From: an uncultured Methylococcaceae bacterium
GTDB taxonomy: Bacteria > Pseudomonadota > Gammaproteobacteria > Methylococcales > Methylomonadaceae
Length of the DNA: 64,000 nucleotides
NCBI GenBank assembly: GCA_903928685.1
Contig: CAIYRS010000021.1
Span: 43,648 to 107,647, forward strand
Direction of reading: 5' to 3'
Position numbers and translations under genes: made by a program. The notes under the pieces are model-generated. The model did no database searches and was not told the origin of the DNA. It worked only from the letters and a program-made list of their open reading frames with translations. This document shows, piece by piece, positions 18,431-25,905 of the stretch (positions within the stretch are counted from its first letter, which is position 1; the number at the start of each line of letters is the position of its first letter).

Positions 18431-19969
18431 TCAATTACTAGCAGGCATTCCCTGCAATTCCACCAATTCTTCGCCTTTCATCGACGGCTGTTCCAATAGC
18501 CTTGCCAGCCACGCTTCGGTGCTGGTTTTATTGATGCTCAATACGCCGTTAGGCCATAAACCCAGTACCAATACTAGCAATGCCGGAATGGTCAGCAGGG
18601 CGATTTCCCTTGGCAGTAAATCGCTAGCTTGTTGATTGGCGGGGCATGTTATTGGCCCGAAAAACGCGCGGCGGCTATACGACAACATGTACGCCGCTGC
18701 GAGTACCGCACCTGCTAAGGCGGTGATGCCTAGGCTGGGGTGTCCGAGTAATGCGCCTAATACCAGCAACAATTCAGCGGGGAAGCCGTTGCTGCCGGGT
18801 ATGCCGATGCTGGCGGCGACAAATAGGAAAAAAAATGCCGTCAGCTTAGGCATGGTTTTCGCCAAACCGCCTAGATGTTGCAGTTCGGTACTGCCTAGAC
18901 GTTGGTGCAAAAATCCGGCAATCAACATCAGTGAGCCAGCAATGATGGTGAAATTGAGCAATTGGAAAATCGCGCCTTGAATGCCTTGCATGTTCAGCGC
19001 GGCGATGCCGATGACCACTAAGCCTGCGTGGCTGATGCTGGCAAACGCCAACAAGCGCCGCAGATTAGTCTGTTGCAGGGCGATTAACGCGCCGTACATT
19101 AAGGTGATTGCCCCTAAAATGCCGAGCAGCCAATTAAATTCCACCGCTGCGGAGGGCGCTAACGGCATGGCAAAACGGATGATGCCGTAAATGCCCAGTT
19201 TTAAGCCTAGCAATAGCGCTACCAATTGCGTGGGCGCTTCCAGTGCGGTGCTGGGTAACCAAGAATGCAGCGGCACTAACGGTGCTTTTACTGCAAAACC
19301 TAGTAATAACAATAAAAATATCAGGTTCTGTAAGTTATCCGGCAAGGCGGTTTGTAACAAAATCGGCAGGCTAAAACTTAAATCTTGCGGCAAGCTGCCG
19401 TTTATTTGATTGGCGTGGTTGATGGCTAACAGCACGATGGCGAACAACAACGGCACGCCGCCAAAGAGCATAAATAAGGTGTATTTGATGGCGGCATGAC
19501 GGCGTTTTGCGCCTACGCCCCATAAGCCAATCAAGAAAAAAATCGGCGGTAAGGTCAGTTGCCAAAAAACCAAGAACAACAGCATGTCCAAGGCGGAGAA
19601 CACCCCGATAGTCATGGCTTCCAACAGCAGCAATAAAGCCAGATGCAGACGGTTAAAGCTGGCGACGGCATACCAAGAGGCCACGATGGCAAGCAGGGTT
19701 AATAATGCTGTCATCGGTAAAAATAATACCGAAATGCCATCCACACCGAGAAAGAATTCGGCATTTAAACTGGGCATCCACGGGTATTGTTCTAGCAGTT
19801 GAAAACCGCTGTCTTCAGGGTTGAACTGCCACAGCACCGCCAGTGTCAGCAGCAGTTCCAAGCAGGCGACAGCTAAGCCAATCGCCATTGCCAACCGTTG
19901 TTTGCCAATGCCGACCACCAATAGTGCGCCTGCTAGCGGCAGGAAAATACTCAGGCTTAATAGATTCAT
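18431..19969 (-). CDS. NuoM-type antiporter-like subunit (second copy)
   Basis: This 512-residue polytopic membrane protein resembles complex I subunit M, with about 13-14 helices. NuoM landmarks include FFLGVDGISVLFLPMTALLT, FAVKAPLVPLHSWLP (the TM7 Lys is kept), LLGLKLGIYGIIRF and ASISHAGLVVIGI. By eye alignment, the TM5 position that is the essential Glu144 in E. coli NuoM is Gln here (VFWQLTLPPIFF); the TM12 Glu is present (NGFPAELLLV). It is the last gene of a three-gene run with a NuoM-like and a NuoL-like gene but is separated from them by 254 bases of repeats. No other nuo gene is near. It is probably an ion-translocating subunit of a separate complex. Confidence 0.85.
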   Translation of the reverse strand: MNLLSLSIFLPLAGALLVVGIGKQRLAMAIGLAVACLELLLTLAVLWQFNPEDSGFQLLEQYPWMPSLNAEFFLGVDGISVLFLPMTALLTLLAIVASWYAVASFNRLHLALLLLLEAMTIGVFSALDMLLFLVFWQLTLPPIFFLIGLWGVGAKRRHAAIKYTLFMLFGGVPLLFAIVLLAINHANQINGSLPQDLSFSLPILLQTALPDNLQNLIFLLLLLGFAVKAPLVPLHSWLPSTALEAPTQLVALLLGLKLGIYGIIRFAMPLAPSAAVEFNWLLGILGAITLMYGALIALQQTNLRRLLAFASISHAGLVVIGIAALNMQGIQGAIFQLLNFTIIAGSLMLIAGFLHQRLGSTELQHLGGLAKTMPKLTAFFFLFVAASIGIPGSNGFPAELLLVLGALLGHPSLGITALAGAVLAAAYMLSYSRRAFFGPITCPANQQASDLLPREIALLTIPALLVLVLGLWPNGVLSINKTSTEAWLARLLEQPSMKGEELVELQGMPASN

Positions 19970-20061
19970 GGTTTTGCTGGTTAGGGTTATTGGTAGTTGT
20001 CCACGAACGGCACGAAAGCCACGAAAATGGCTGTTAAGTTAAGATTGATGTCGCCAATCAA

Positions 20062-20089
20062 AGGAGTCCAAAACATGTTTTGGACTCCT
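20062..20089. repeat. 28-bp perfect palindrome, CATG core
   Basis: AGGAGTCCAAAACA / TGTTTTGGACTCCT, the same arms as 14933-14958 plus one base pair, followed by AC so that the minus strand reads GTAGGAGTCC. Confidence 0.85.
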
Positions 20090-20130
20090 ACAATAAGTTT
20101 TTGGACTTGTTATTGAATCGCTGAATAAAG

Positions 20131-20193
20131 CCTTCGACAAGCTCAGGCCGAACGGTAACTAATTGATTCCGTTCGTGCTGAGCTTGTCGAAGC
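20131..20193. repeat. Inverted pair of core repeats (copies 2 and 3)
   Basis: CCTTCGACAAGCTCAGGCCG at 20131 and its inverted partner ending GAGCTTGTCGAAGC at 20193 face each other across a 13-base spacer. Outer flanks CGCTGAA (20119-20125) and TTCAGCG (20212-20218) are also complementary. Confidence 0.8.
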
Positions 20194-20223
20194 ATGATCG
20201 GGATCGATTAGTTCAGCGCTTCC

Positions 20224-21780
20224 TTATTGCTCTTCTAACGGCACCACATCAGCCTCATCAAGCAACTGGGATGCGTGAATAGGAAAACCTTTGCTGATGG
20301 CGGCTGCGGCTTGGTCGATAAAACCCAGCCACGGGGTGGTGTAATAGCCTGTGCCGATCAGTAATAGGCAAATAATCAACGCCAAGCTGCGTTCGGTGAT
20401 GACCACATAGCGGCTGCTGCGGGCATTGTGTCGTAGCCGTTTGGGATGGGCGATGAAGCTTTGTTGGAAGGCTCGCAATAACACCGCCGCTGCCAGCACG
20501 TTGCCCAAAACCATGGCGATGGCGACTAGCCAGCCGTGTTCTTCAATAACACCTTCCACCAATAAATGCGTGGCATCAAAACTGGGTGTGCCAGGCATAG
20601 CCATCACGCTGATGGCGGCTATTAAAAACAATAGGGCGATGGTGGCGTTGTTATCGAACAAACCGCCTAAGCGTGGCATAAACGTGGTGCGCGTCCGTTG
20701 ATAAACCAAGCCGACGCTTAATAGCAGGCCCGCGCTAGCCAAACCATAGCCGACCGATAACAGTAAGCTGCCTTCCAAACCAAAAGCATTAAAACAAAAT
20801 GCGCCTATCACTAAAATGCCCGCATGGCTGACGGCAGCAAACGCCAACAAACGCCGCAGGTTAATTTGCGCCAAGGCGAGTAACGCCCCGTAAAAAATGC
20901 TGATAATGCCCAGCGTCAGCACAAATCCCGCCCATTGTTCGGCAACGCCCGGCAGTAGCGGCAAAATAAAGCGGATCAGCGCGTATAGCCCCAGTTTTAA
21001 ACCGACTAAAAATACCGCCGCACTGGCGACCGTGCCGTGTTCCGCCAATAACGGTAACCAGCCGTGGAAGGGAAATAACGGCATACGGATGGCAAAACCA
21101 AAGAACAGCAGGATGAAAATCAGGGTTTCATCATGCAAATACGCGTTGTTTTCTTGCAGGGTTAGCCAGTCAAAAGTCAGATCATGATCGGCACCGACTA
21201 AGCCGAAAGCCAAAAATAAAAATCCCGCCAAGGTCATCAACAAGCCGCTGCCCCAGTATTGCAAAAACAAACTCACCACCCAGCCTCGGTTTTGCCCAGT
21301 GCCGGAGTTAATGGTCAGCAATAACACAGGCAATATTTCCAATAATGTCCACAGCCAAAACTGCATGATGTTCATGGCGGTAAACGCACCGATTAAGATG
21401 GTTTCATAAGCCATCAAGCTGGTAATAAAGGATTTGTTGGTGACGTGGCGGGTGATTAAGGTGTACACCAAGATTAAAAAAGTCAGCACCGCTGTTAACG
21501 GCACAAACAAAATATTGCTGCCATCCACGCCCACGCTATAACTCATGCCAGCAAACTGGAATTGCTCCATTAACTGGATGCCCGTGGCAGCGCCGTTAAA
21601 TACCGATAATAAATAGGCGCTGAGGATAAGGTTGCTAGCCGCGCCTGCAAACGCAAAGCGTAACGCCATCACCGTGGAACGGCTGGCGACCGTGGCGATG
21701 GTTGCCAATAACGGCACTAACATCAAGCTAGACAGTAAGGGGAAGGCGATGGCTTCCGACCAAGGGTTAATGGCATTCAT
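20224..21780 (-). CDS. NuoM-type antiporter-like subunit (first copy)
   Basis: This 518-residue polytopic protein resembles NuoM: YSVGVDGSNILFVPLTAVLTFL, FAIRMPLFPFHGWLP, LVGLKLGLYALIRF and AAVSHAGILVIGA. Compared with E. coli NuoM by eye, the TM7 Lys234 position is Arg. The TM5 Glu is not at its usual place (LWTLLEILPVLLL has a Glu two residues later), and the TM12 Glu is replaced (PSFDATHLL). Such changes in the proton path suggest altered coupling. The gene starts 3 bases after the NuoL-like gene ends and is certainly co-transcribed with it. It is not part of a complete nuo operon in this window. Confidence 0.85.
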   Translation of the reverse strand: MNAINPWSEAIAFPLLSSLMLVPLLATIATVASRSTVMALRFAFAGAASNLILSAYLLSVFNGAATGIQLMEQFQFAGMSYSVGVDGSNILFVPLTAVLTFLILVYTLITRHVTNKSFITSLMAYETILIGAFTAMNIMQFWLWTLLEILPVLLLTINSGTGQNRGWVVSLFLQYWGSGLLMTLAGFLFLAFGLVGADHDLTFDWLTLQENNAYLHDETLIFILLFFGFAIRMPLFPFHGWLPLLAEHGTVASAAVFLVGLKLGLYALIRFILPLLPGVAEQWAGFVLTLGIISIFYGALLALAQINLRRLLAFAAVSHAGILVIGAFCFNAFGLEGSLLLSVGYGLASAGLLLSVGLVYQRTRTTFMPRLGGLFDNNATIALLFLIAAISVMAMPGTPSFDATHLLVEGVIEEHGWLVAIAMVLGNVLAAAVLLRAFQQSFIAHPKRLRHNARSSRYVVITERSLALIICLLLIGTGYYTTPWLGFIDQAAAAISKGFPIHASQLLDEADVVPLEEQ

Positions 21781-21783
21781 GGT

Positions 21784-23322
21784 TTAAAAAGCAATCAGAA
21801 AAGTAATGCAAACAAACAACACCAAATACCGGGGGCGTAAGAATAATTGTTCAAACTGGGTGGCGATATGCCCTAAATCCCTGCCATAACGGCGGGCAAA
21901 GTTGCTGACACCGCGCAGCACAAAGCGGTCTTCAAACCAGTGCATGATGGCTGCCGCCCATTGGGTCAGCCTTCCGGCGACGCCTGTGCCGTGGGCAAAT
22001 TGGTTGCTGTCGTTATCTAAACTTGCGCCCAGCCGATGTTCTTCTTGTTGCGCCAGTAATGACAAATGCTTTAGTGCCGGAATGCCCATGATGCGGTCGA
22101 TGATATGGGCATCAAAATAACTTAAATCTAAAGCCAAACCGCGTATGGGTTTTACTAGCGCCCAATCGGTGATTTGCTCCAACCAACCGCGTTGCAAGGA
22201 CAGCATAAACAGCCAAGGCGATACCGGGTTTTTACTGTTAACCAGCGGCGGTTTGCTATAGCGCGGTGCGCTTAAGTATTGCTGGCAACGCACCACCGCA
22301 TGGGCGCACAAATGCCATTGTGCCAAATCCCAAAAGCCTAGGGCGCATTCCAAAAACATCAGGCCGATTTGCCCTGAGCTGGCAAACACCAGGCTGGTTT
22401 TTAAATCGGTTTGGCTTAAGCCGACAATATAACTATACAAAGCCGTGCTAAAACCGATTAAACCCAGAATAACCAAGGCAAACGGCGATTGGCTAATAAT
22501 GGGCTGCAATAACAACAACAGGAACACGCCCGCGTGGCAGAAAATGCCGCCAGCGACAACGGCATTGGCGGGCGTGGGCGCTTCTGCCGCCCGTGCCAAC
22601 CACGGCGTAAACGGCAATTGTGCCGACTTGACCGCCGCCGCCAACAGAAAACACAAGCTCATGCCCGTTGCCTGGCCTACGCTCAACGGTTCGCCAGCCG
22701 AGTACAAAGTCTGCCAGTTGACGCTATCCAACCATGCGTAACTTAAGCTAATGCCAATAATAAAACCGACATCGCCAAGCCGATGGGTGACTAACACCCG
22801 CAAGGCGTTTTCTGTCGCCGACAATTGCTGATAACGGTAGCCTATCAACAAATAAGCGCAAAAACTGGCAATTTCCCAACCGATAAATGTGCCGACCATA
22901 TTCGCCGACAGCAGCATTAACAGCATGGCTGCCGCAAACAGGCTGAGGCTAAAAAACCAGCGATGAAAACCCGCCTCGCCATGCAAATGACGGGTGGCAA
23001 ATTGGCTGATGATTGCCAACAACAGGCTAAATAAAGTCGCCAAATGCAAATGCAGACCGCTGCTGATGAAATTAATGCGGATGTTTAAGGTATCGCTGTT
23101 CAGCCAACGACCAACGCTGAATTGCCCACGTGTTAAGCCCAAGCCATCGCCAATCAGCAAGGCCAAGGCCATAAGAAACGCCAAAGTAATCGCCCATGTT
23201 GCCAAATCGGCGCTAATTTGTTCGCTACGAGTACCTTGCAATCGCCCAAACAACTGCCCGCCGCCGATAATTAAGGCAGCCAAAAACGGCAATAGCGGAA
23301 TTAAAATTACCAAGGCATCCAT
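21784..23322 (-). CDS. Shortened NuoL-type antiporter-like subunit
   Basis: The 512-residue product carries the NuoL core: VGTFIGWEIASFCAYLLIGYRY with the TM5 Glu, and AAAVKSAQLPFTPWLARAAEAPTPANAVV with the TM7 Lys. After about residue 340 the family's HAFFKALLF element reads CAHAVVRCQQYLSAP, so Lys becomes Arg. The following transmembrane helices found in 600-residue NuoL are missing; instead there is a soluble stretch ending in one terminal helix (YLVLFVCITFLIAF). It may be the first subunit of a small proton or sodium translocating complex. DabB of bicarbonate-uptake systems is another short NuoL relative, but no dabA-like gene is adjacent. Confidence 0.82.
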   Translation of the reverse strand: MDALVILIPLLPFLAALIIGGGQLFGRLQGTRSEQISADLATWAITLAFLMALALLIGDGLGLTRGQFSVGRWLNSDTLNIRINFISSGLHLHLATLFSLLLAIISQFATRHLHGEAGFHRWFFSLSLFAAAMLLMLLSANMVGTFIGWEIASFCAYLLIGYRYQQLSATENALRVLVTHRLGDVGFIIGISLSYAWLDSVNWQTLYSAGEPLSVGQATGMSLCFLLAAAVKSAQLPFTPWLARAAEAPTPANAVVAGGIFCHAGVFLLLLLQPIISQSPFALVILGLIGFSTALYSYIVGLSQTDLKTSLVFASSGQIGLMFLECALGFWDLAQWHLCAHAVVRCQQYLSAPRYSKPPLVNSKNPVSPWLFMLSLQRGWLEQITDWALVKPIRGLALDLSYFDAHIIDRIMGIPALKHLSLLAQQEEHRLGASLDNDSNQFAHGTGVAGRLTQWAAAIMHWFEDRFVLRGVSNFARRYGRDLGHIATQFEQLFLRPRYLVLFVCITFLIAF

Positions 23323-23430
23323 AAAATTCTCTGCTTAAACACGCTCTTAGGTGGAAAAAGCTATTGTAACAAACTGGCAGTGATGTTTAGGGTTCAATTC
23401 GGGCTTATCGGTTAAACAAGCTGTTGCCCG

Positions 23431-23955
23431 TCAAAGCGACTTTTCCAAGACCGTAAATTTCAGGTCAGCAATCTTGGCATCGCAGGTGTCGCCACATAAT
23501 GTGGCGTAATCAATCATCACCTCGGTTTTTTGATAACCCCGGCGTTGGTAAAAAGCAATTAATTCATGCCGTAAAGCAATCACAATCAACATAAATTGCC
23601 GCACCATAAAATGGCTGTGCGCGTAATTTTCCGCAGCGGCGAGCATTTGCTTACCCAATCCGGCATTTTGCCAACGCGGATTCACCGCCAACATACCTAT
23701 ATGGGCGTGGTCTGCGGAAATTTCCACATGCACACAGGCGATGATGGTTTCGTCATGCAAGCCCAGTAAAACCAGCGAATCATCCTTAGCGAACAGCTTC
23801 AGCAATGATGCTTTATCGGTACGGCTGCCGATGACAAAATCCGACTCATGCGTCCAAGCACCTGAATCCTCCGCCGGATGGTAAGCAGTATTAACTAAAG
23901 CGACGATAGCATCAGCATCATCCAACTGGGCAAGACGAAAGGCGGTGATATTCAT
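23431..23955 (-). CDS. GNAT-family N-acetyltransferase
   Basis: The 174-residue protein shows the GNAT fold: an N-terminal RLAQLDDADAIVALVNTAY strand-helix, and motif A around IGMLAVNPRWQNAGLGKQMLAAAE, whose Q-x-x-G-x-G/A loop binds acetyl-CoA. A C-terminal FYQRRGYQKTE motif follows. Members acetylate amines on small molecules or proteins; the acceptor cannot be deduced. It is monocistronic, 109 bases downstream of the NuoL-like start on the same strand but with its own start region, and followed by the repeat-bounded GIY-YIG cassette. Confidence 0.82.
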   Translation of the reverse strand: MNITAFRLAQLDDADAIVALVNTAYHPAEDSGAWTHESDFVIGSRTDKASLLKLFAKDDSLVLLGLHDETIIACVHVEISADHAHIGMLAVNPRWQNAGLGKQMLAAAENYAHSHFMVRQFMLIVIALRHELIAFYQRRGYQKTEVMIDYATLCGDTCDAKIADLKFTVLEKSL

Positions 23956-24114
23956 AGGGCAGGGCGATGAGGTGAAAATCCGCTATTATCAGTAAAAACT
24001 GTCGTTGATGTGCTAATACTTGGCTTGGGGCGTAAAATAGCCTAAGAAAGCCAGCTTTATATTTGGCGTTATCTGAATCGTAGTAAGTAATATCTAATTT
24101 GATGACAACACAAT

Positions 24115-24177
24115 TCTGTTTATTTTTCTCCGTTCGTCCTGAGCTTGTCGAAGGATGAATGGAGAAAAATAAACAGA
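24115..24177. repeat. Core-plus-arms hairpin, copy 4
   Basis: The core (minus-strand orientation) is flanked by TCTGTTTATTTTTCTCC (24115-24131) and its exact 17-bp complement (24161-24177). It ends 23 bases before the GIY-YIG start codon. The arms are unrelated to those of the other copies. Confidence 0.88.
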
Positions 24178-24200
24178 CACAGGAATAGCGGACACATGAA

Positions 24201-24533
24201 ATGTTTTGGGTTTATATTTTTCGTTGCGTAGATGGTAGTTATTACACGGGGCATACGGATGAACTCGACACACGTGTTTGTCAACATCATTCGGGGGCAT
24301 TCCCTTGCTATACCGTAACACGCCGTCCATTGGAGCTTGTATGGACTCAAGACTTTTCTACTCGTGAAGAAGCCTTGTCAGCGGAAAGGCAAGTTAAAGG
24401 CTGGAGTCGAAAAAAGAAAGAGGCGATGATACGCGGTGACTGGGCGGAAGTATCCCGTCTTGCAAAAAGTAAATCCGTCCATCCTTCGACAAGCTCAGGA
24501 CGAACGGATTTACTTTTTTCAAACTCAGATTGA
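24201..24533 (+). CDS. GIY-YIG domain nuclease
   Basis: The 110-residue protein begins MFWVYIFRCVDGSYYTGHTDEL. The GIY-YIG motif is represented by VYIFRC and YYTGHT, followed by the conserved Arg and the Glu-containing helix (STREEALSAERQVKGWSRKKKEAMI), as in small stand-alone UPF0213/YhbQ-like proteins. These are single-domain endonuclease folds; a cellular role is not generally known. The last 20 or so residues (SVHPSTSSGRTDLLF) are encoded by the hairpin repeat 24464-24518, so the natural protein probably ended before the repeat or has absorbed it. The position between two such hairpins suggests a functional link. Confidence 0.85.
   Translation: MFWVYIFRCVDGSYYTGHTDELDTRVCQHHSGAFPCYTVTRRPLELVWTQDFSTREEALSAERQVKGWSRKKKEAMIRGDWAEVSRLAKSKSVHPSTSSGRTDLLFSNSD
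24464..24518. repeat. Core-plus-arms hairpin, copy 5, inside the GIY-YIG 3' end
   Basis: The core CCATCCTTCGACAAGCTCAG is flanked by AAAAAGTAAATCCGT (24464-24478) and its exact complement ACGGATTTACTTTTT (24504-24518), 15 bp. It overlaps codons near the end of the nuclease gene. Confidence 0.88.
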
Positions 24534-24595
24534 AAAATTACATCATTAATGTACTTACTACGATTTATATAGCCCGCTGAATTTTACAAAACCCT

Positions 24596-25570
24596 ATGCC
24601 ACCAATTATTGCCGACACCGCCGCCATTACCCTAGCCGCAGACTTGTTGAAACAAGGCCGCTTAGTGGCGTTTCCTACCGAAACCGTTTACGGCTTGGGC
24701 GCAGATGCCAGCAACCCAGAAGCAGTACAGCGTATTTTTGCCGCCAAAGGCCGCCCTAACGACCATCCGCTGATTGTCCATATCGCTAATCTCCAGCAAG
24801 TGTTTGACTGGGTTGAACATGTGCCACAAGCGGCAACGCGTTTGGCGGCGGCATTTTGGCCTGGGCCATTAGCCATCGTGCTCAATAAACAACCGTGGGT
24901 GCCGATGGCAGTGACGGGCGGACAAAGTACCGTCGCCTTGCGTATGCCAAACCATCGCGTTGCCTTAGCTTTGTTACAGGCTTTTGGCGGTGGCGTTGCC
25001 GCGCCGTCAGCTAACCGTTTTTGCCGGATTAGCCCCACCCAAGCCAGTCATGTTGCTGAAGAATTAGGCGAATCGGTGGATTTAATCTTGGACGGCGGCG
25101 CTTGCCAAGTCGGCGTGGAATCAACCATTGTCGATTTAAGCGGCAAACAGCCGCGCTTGTTACGGCCTGGGCAAATCAGCCTAGAAGCGATTGAGATAGT
25201 GTTAGGCAAAACCTTGTTATTGCCAGACAGCGTCGCTACCGATATTCGCGCGCCGGGCATGATGGCAGTGCATTATGCGCCGCTGACGGCGACAGTTATG
25301 TGTGCTAGCGAACATTTGGCGGCGGCAGTATTAAGCGCACAACAACAAAATCAACGGGTAGCCGTGTTGGTCTATAGCCAGCCGCAAAATACTGCCGACC
25401 ATAGCATGGTAATGCCTGCCAGCGCCGATGCTTACGCGCAGCAACTCTACGCCGCCTTACGGCAGTTGGATGCTTTGCAGTTAGATAAGATTATTGTTGA
25501 GCAGCCGCCACAAACATCTGCATGGCGGGCTATTAATGATCGGTTGGCTAAGGCGGCTGGGCGGGTATAG
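24596..25570 (+). CDS. tsaC: L-threonylcarbamoyladenylate synthase (Sua5 type)
   Basis: The 324-residue protein makes threonylcarbamoyl-AMP from threonine, bicarbonate and ATP, the first step of the t6A37 tRNA modification. The YrdC/TsaC core shows GRLVAFPTETVYGLGADA, the AAKGRPNDHPLIVHI substrate motif, STVALRMPNHR and APSANRFCRISPTQASHV. After about residue 210 there is an extra Sua5 domain, joined through RAPGMMAVHYAP, which is the linker that closes the active site in Sua5 proteins. The length is that of the long Sua5 form rather than the 190-residue TsaC. It stands alone, 30 bases after the cassette's right inverted repeat. Confidence 0.93.
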   Translation: MPPIIADTAAITLAADLLKQGRLVAFPTETVYGLGADASNPEAVQRIFAAKGRPNDHPLIVHIANLQQVFDWVEHVPQAATRLAAAFWPGPLAIVLNKQPWVPMAVTGGQSTVALRMPNHRVALALLQAFGGGVAAPSANRFCRISPTQASHVAEELGESVDLILDGGACQVGVESTIVDLSGKQPRLLRPGQISLEAIEIVLGKTLLLPDSVATDIRAPGMMAVHYAPLTATVMCASEHLAAAVLSAQQQNQRVAVLVYSQPQNTADHSMVMPASADAYAQQLYAALRQLDALQLDKIIVEQPPQTSAWRAINDRLAKAAGRV

Positions 25571-25605
25571 CGCAAAGTTAAGCGGGCTGCACGCTTGGTT
25601 AAGTT

Positions 25606-25650
25606 ATTTTATAGTTCCCACGTTCCGGCGTCACTGTCATTAAGTTAAGG
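25606..25650. repeat. Inverted copy of the TTAATGGCAGTGA-type repeat
   Basis: Reads TTTTATAGTTCCCACGTTCC followed by GGCGTCACTGTCATTAAGTTAAGGA, the reverse complement of 15117-15156 with a few differences. Confidence 0.7.
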
Positions 25651-25685
25651 ATTTATGCCTTTAATTTCAAAAAGATAAGAATATC

Positions 25686-25771
25686 GTAGGGCGTATTAGC
25701 GATAGCGTAATACGCCGGATGTTTGAAATCCAACATGCGGTGCAATACGGCTATCGCCTATTGCACCCTAC
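25686..25771. repeat. GTAG...CTAC bipartite repeat
   Basis: An 86-bp unit with GTAGGGCGTATTAGCGATAG and GCGTAATACGCC in the left half, and TGCAATACGG...CCTATTGCACCCTAC in the right half. With 25606-25650 it fills most of the 335-bp gap after the Sua5 gene. Confidence 0.8.
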
Positions 25772-25905
25772 AACAGGCGTTTTACGGATTTTTTAACAAT
25801 TTGATTTTAAAAGCGCATCTGTCGAGTTTTTGCGTGATTGATGCGCCTCCTGTCGTCGGCACATCCTATAATTAATAACGTAATTTTTAAGACATTCGTT
25901 ACCAG

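Larger units (their letters stand above)
24076..24565 (+). mobile_element. Candidate GIY-YIG / hairpin mobile cassette
   Basis: A 490-bp block bounded by 14-bp perfect inverted repeats, AATCGTAGTAAGTA at 24076-24089 and its complement at 24552-24565. Inside, in order: a core-plus-arms hairpin (24115-24177), a GIY-YIG nuclease gene (24201-24533), and an inverted hairpin of the same core (24464-24518) that overlaps the gene's 3' end. Lone hairpins of the same core lie elsewhere in the window. No target duplication was found. That it moves is inference from structure. Confidence 0.5.

Noticed and set aside
18213..18434. 73-codon open frame on the minus strand after the NuoM-like gene
   Set aside because: No ribosome site, odd composition, overlaps the neighbouring stop; taken as chance.
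21784..23322. DabB of a DabAB bicarbonate pump
   Set aside because: The short NuoL-like length fits, but no dabA-like gene is adjacent and two NuoM-like genes follow instead.
24094..24350. Two minus-strand frames opposite the GIY-YIG start
   Set aside because: They are reverse readings of the hairpin and of the nuclease gene.
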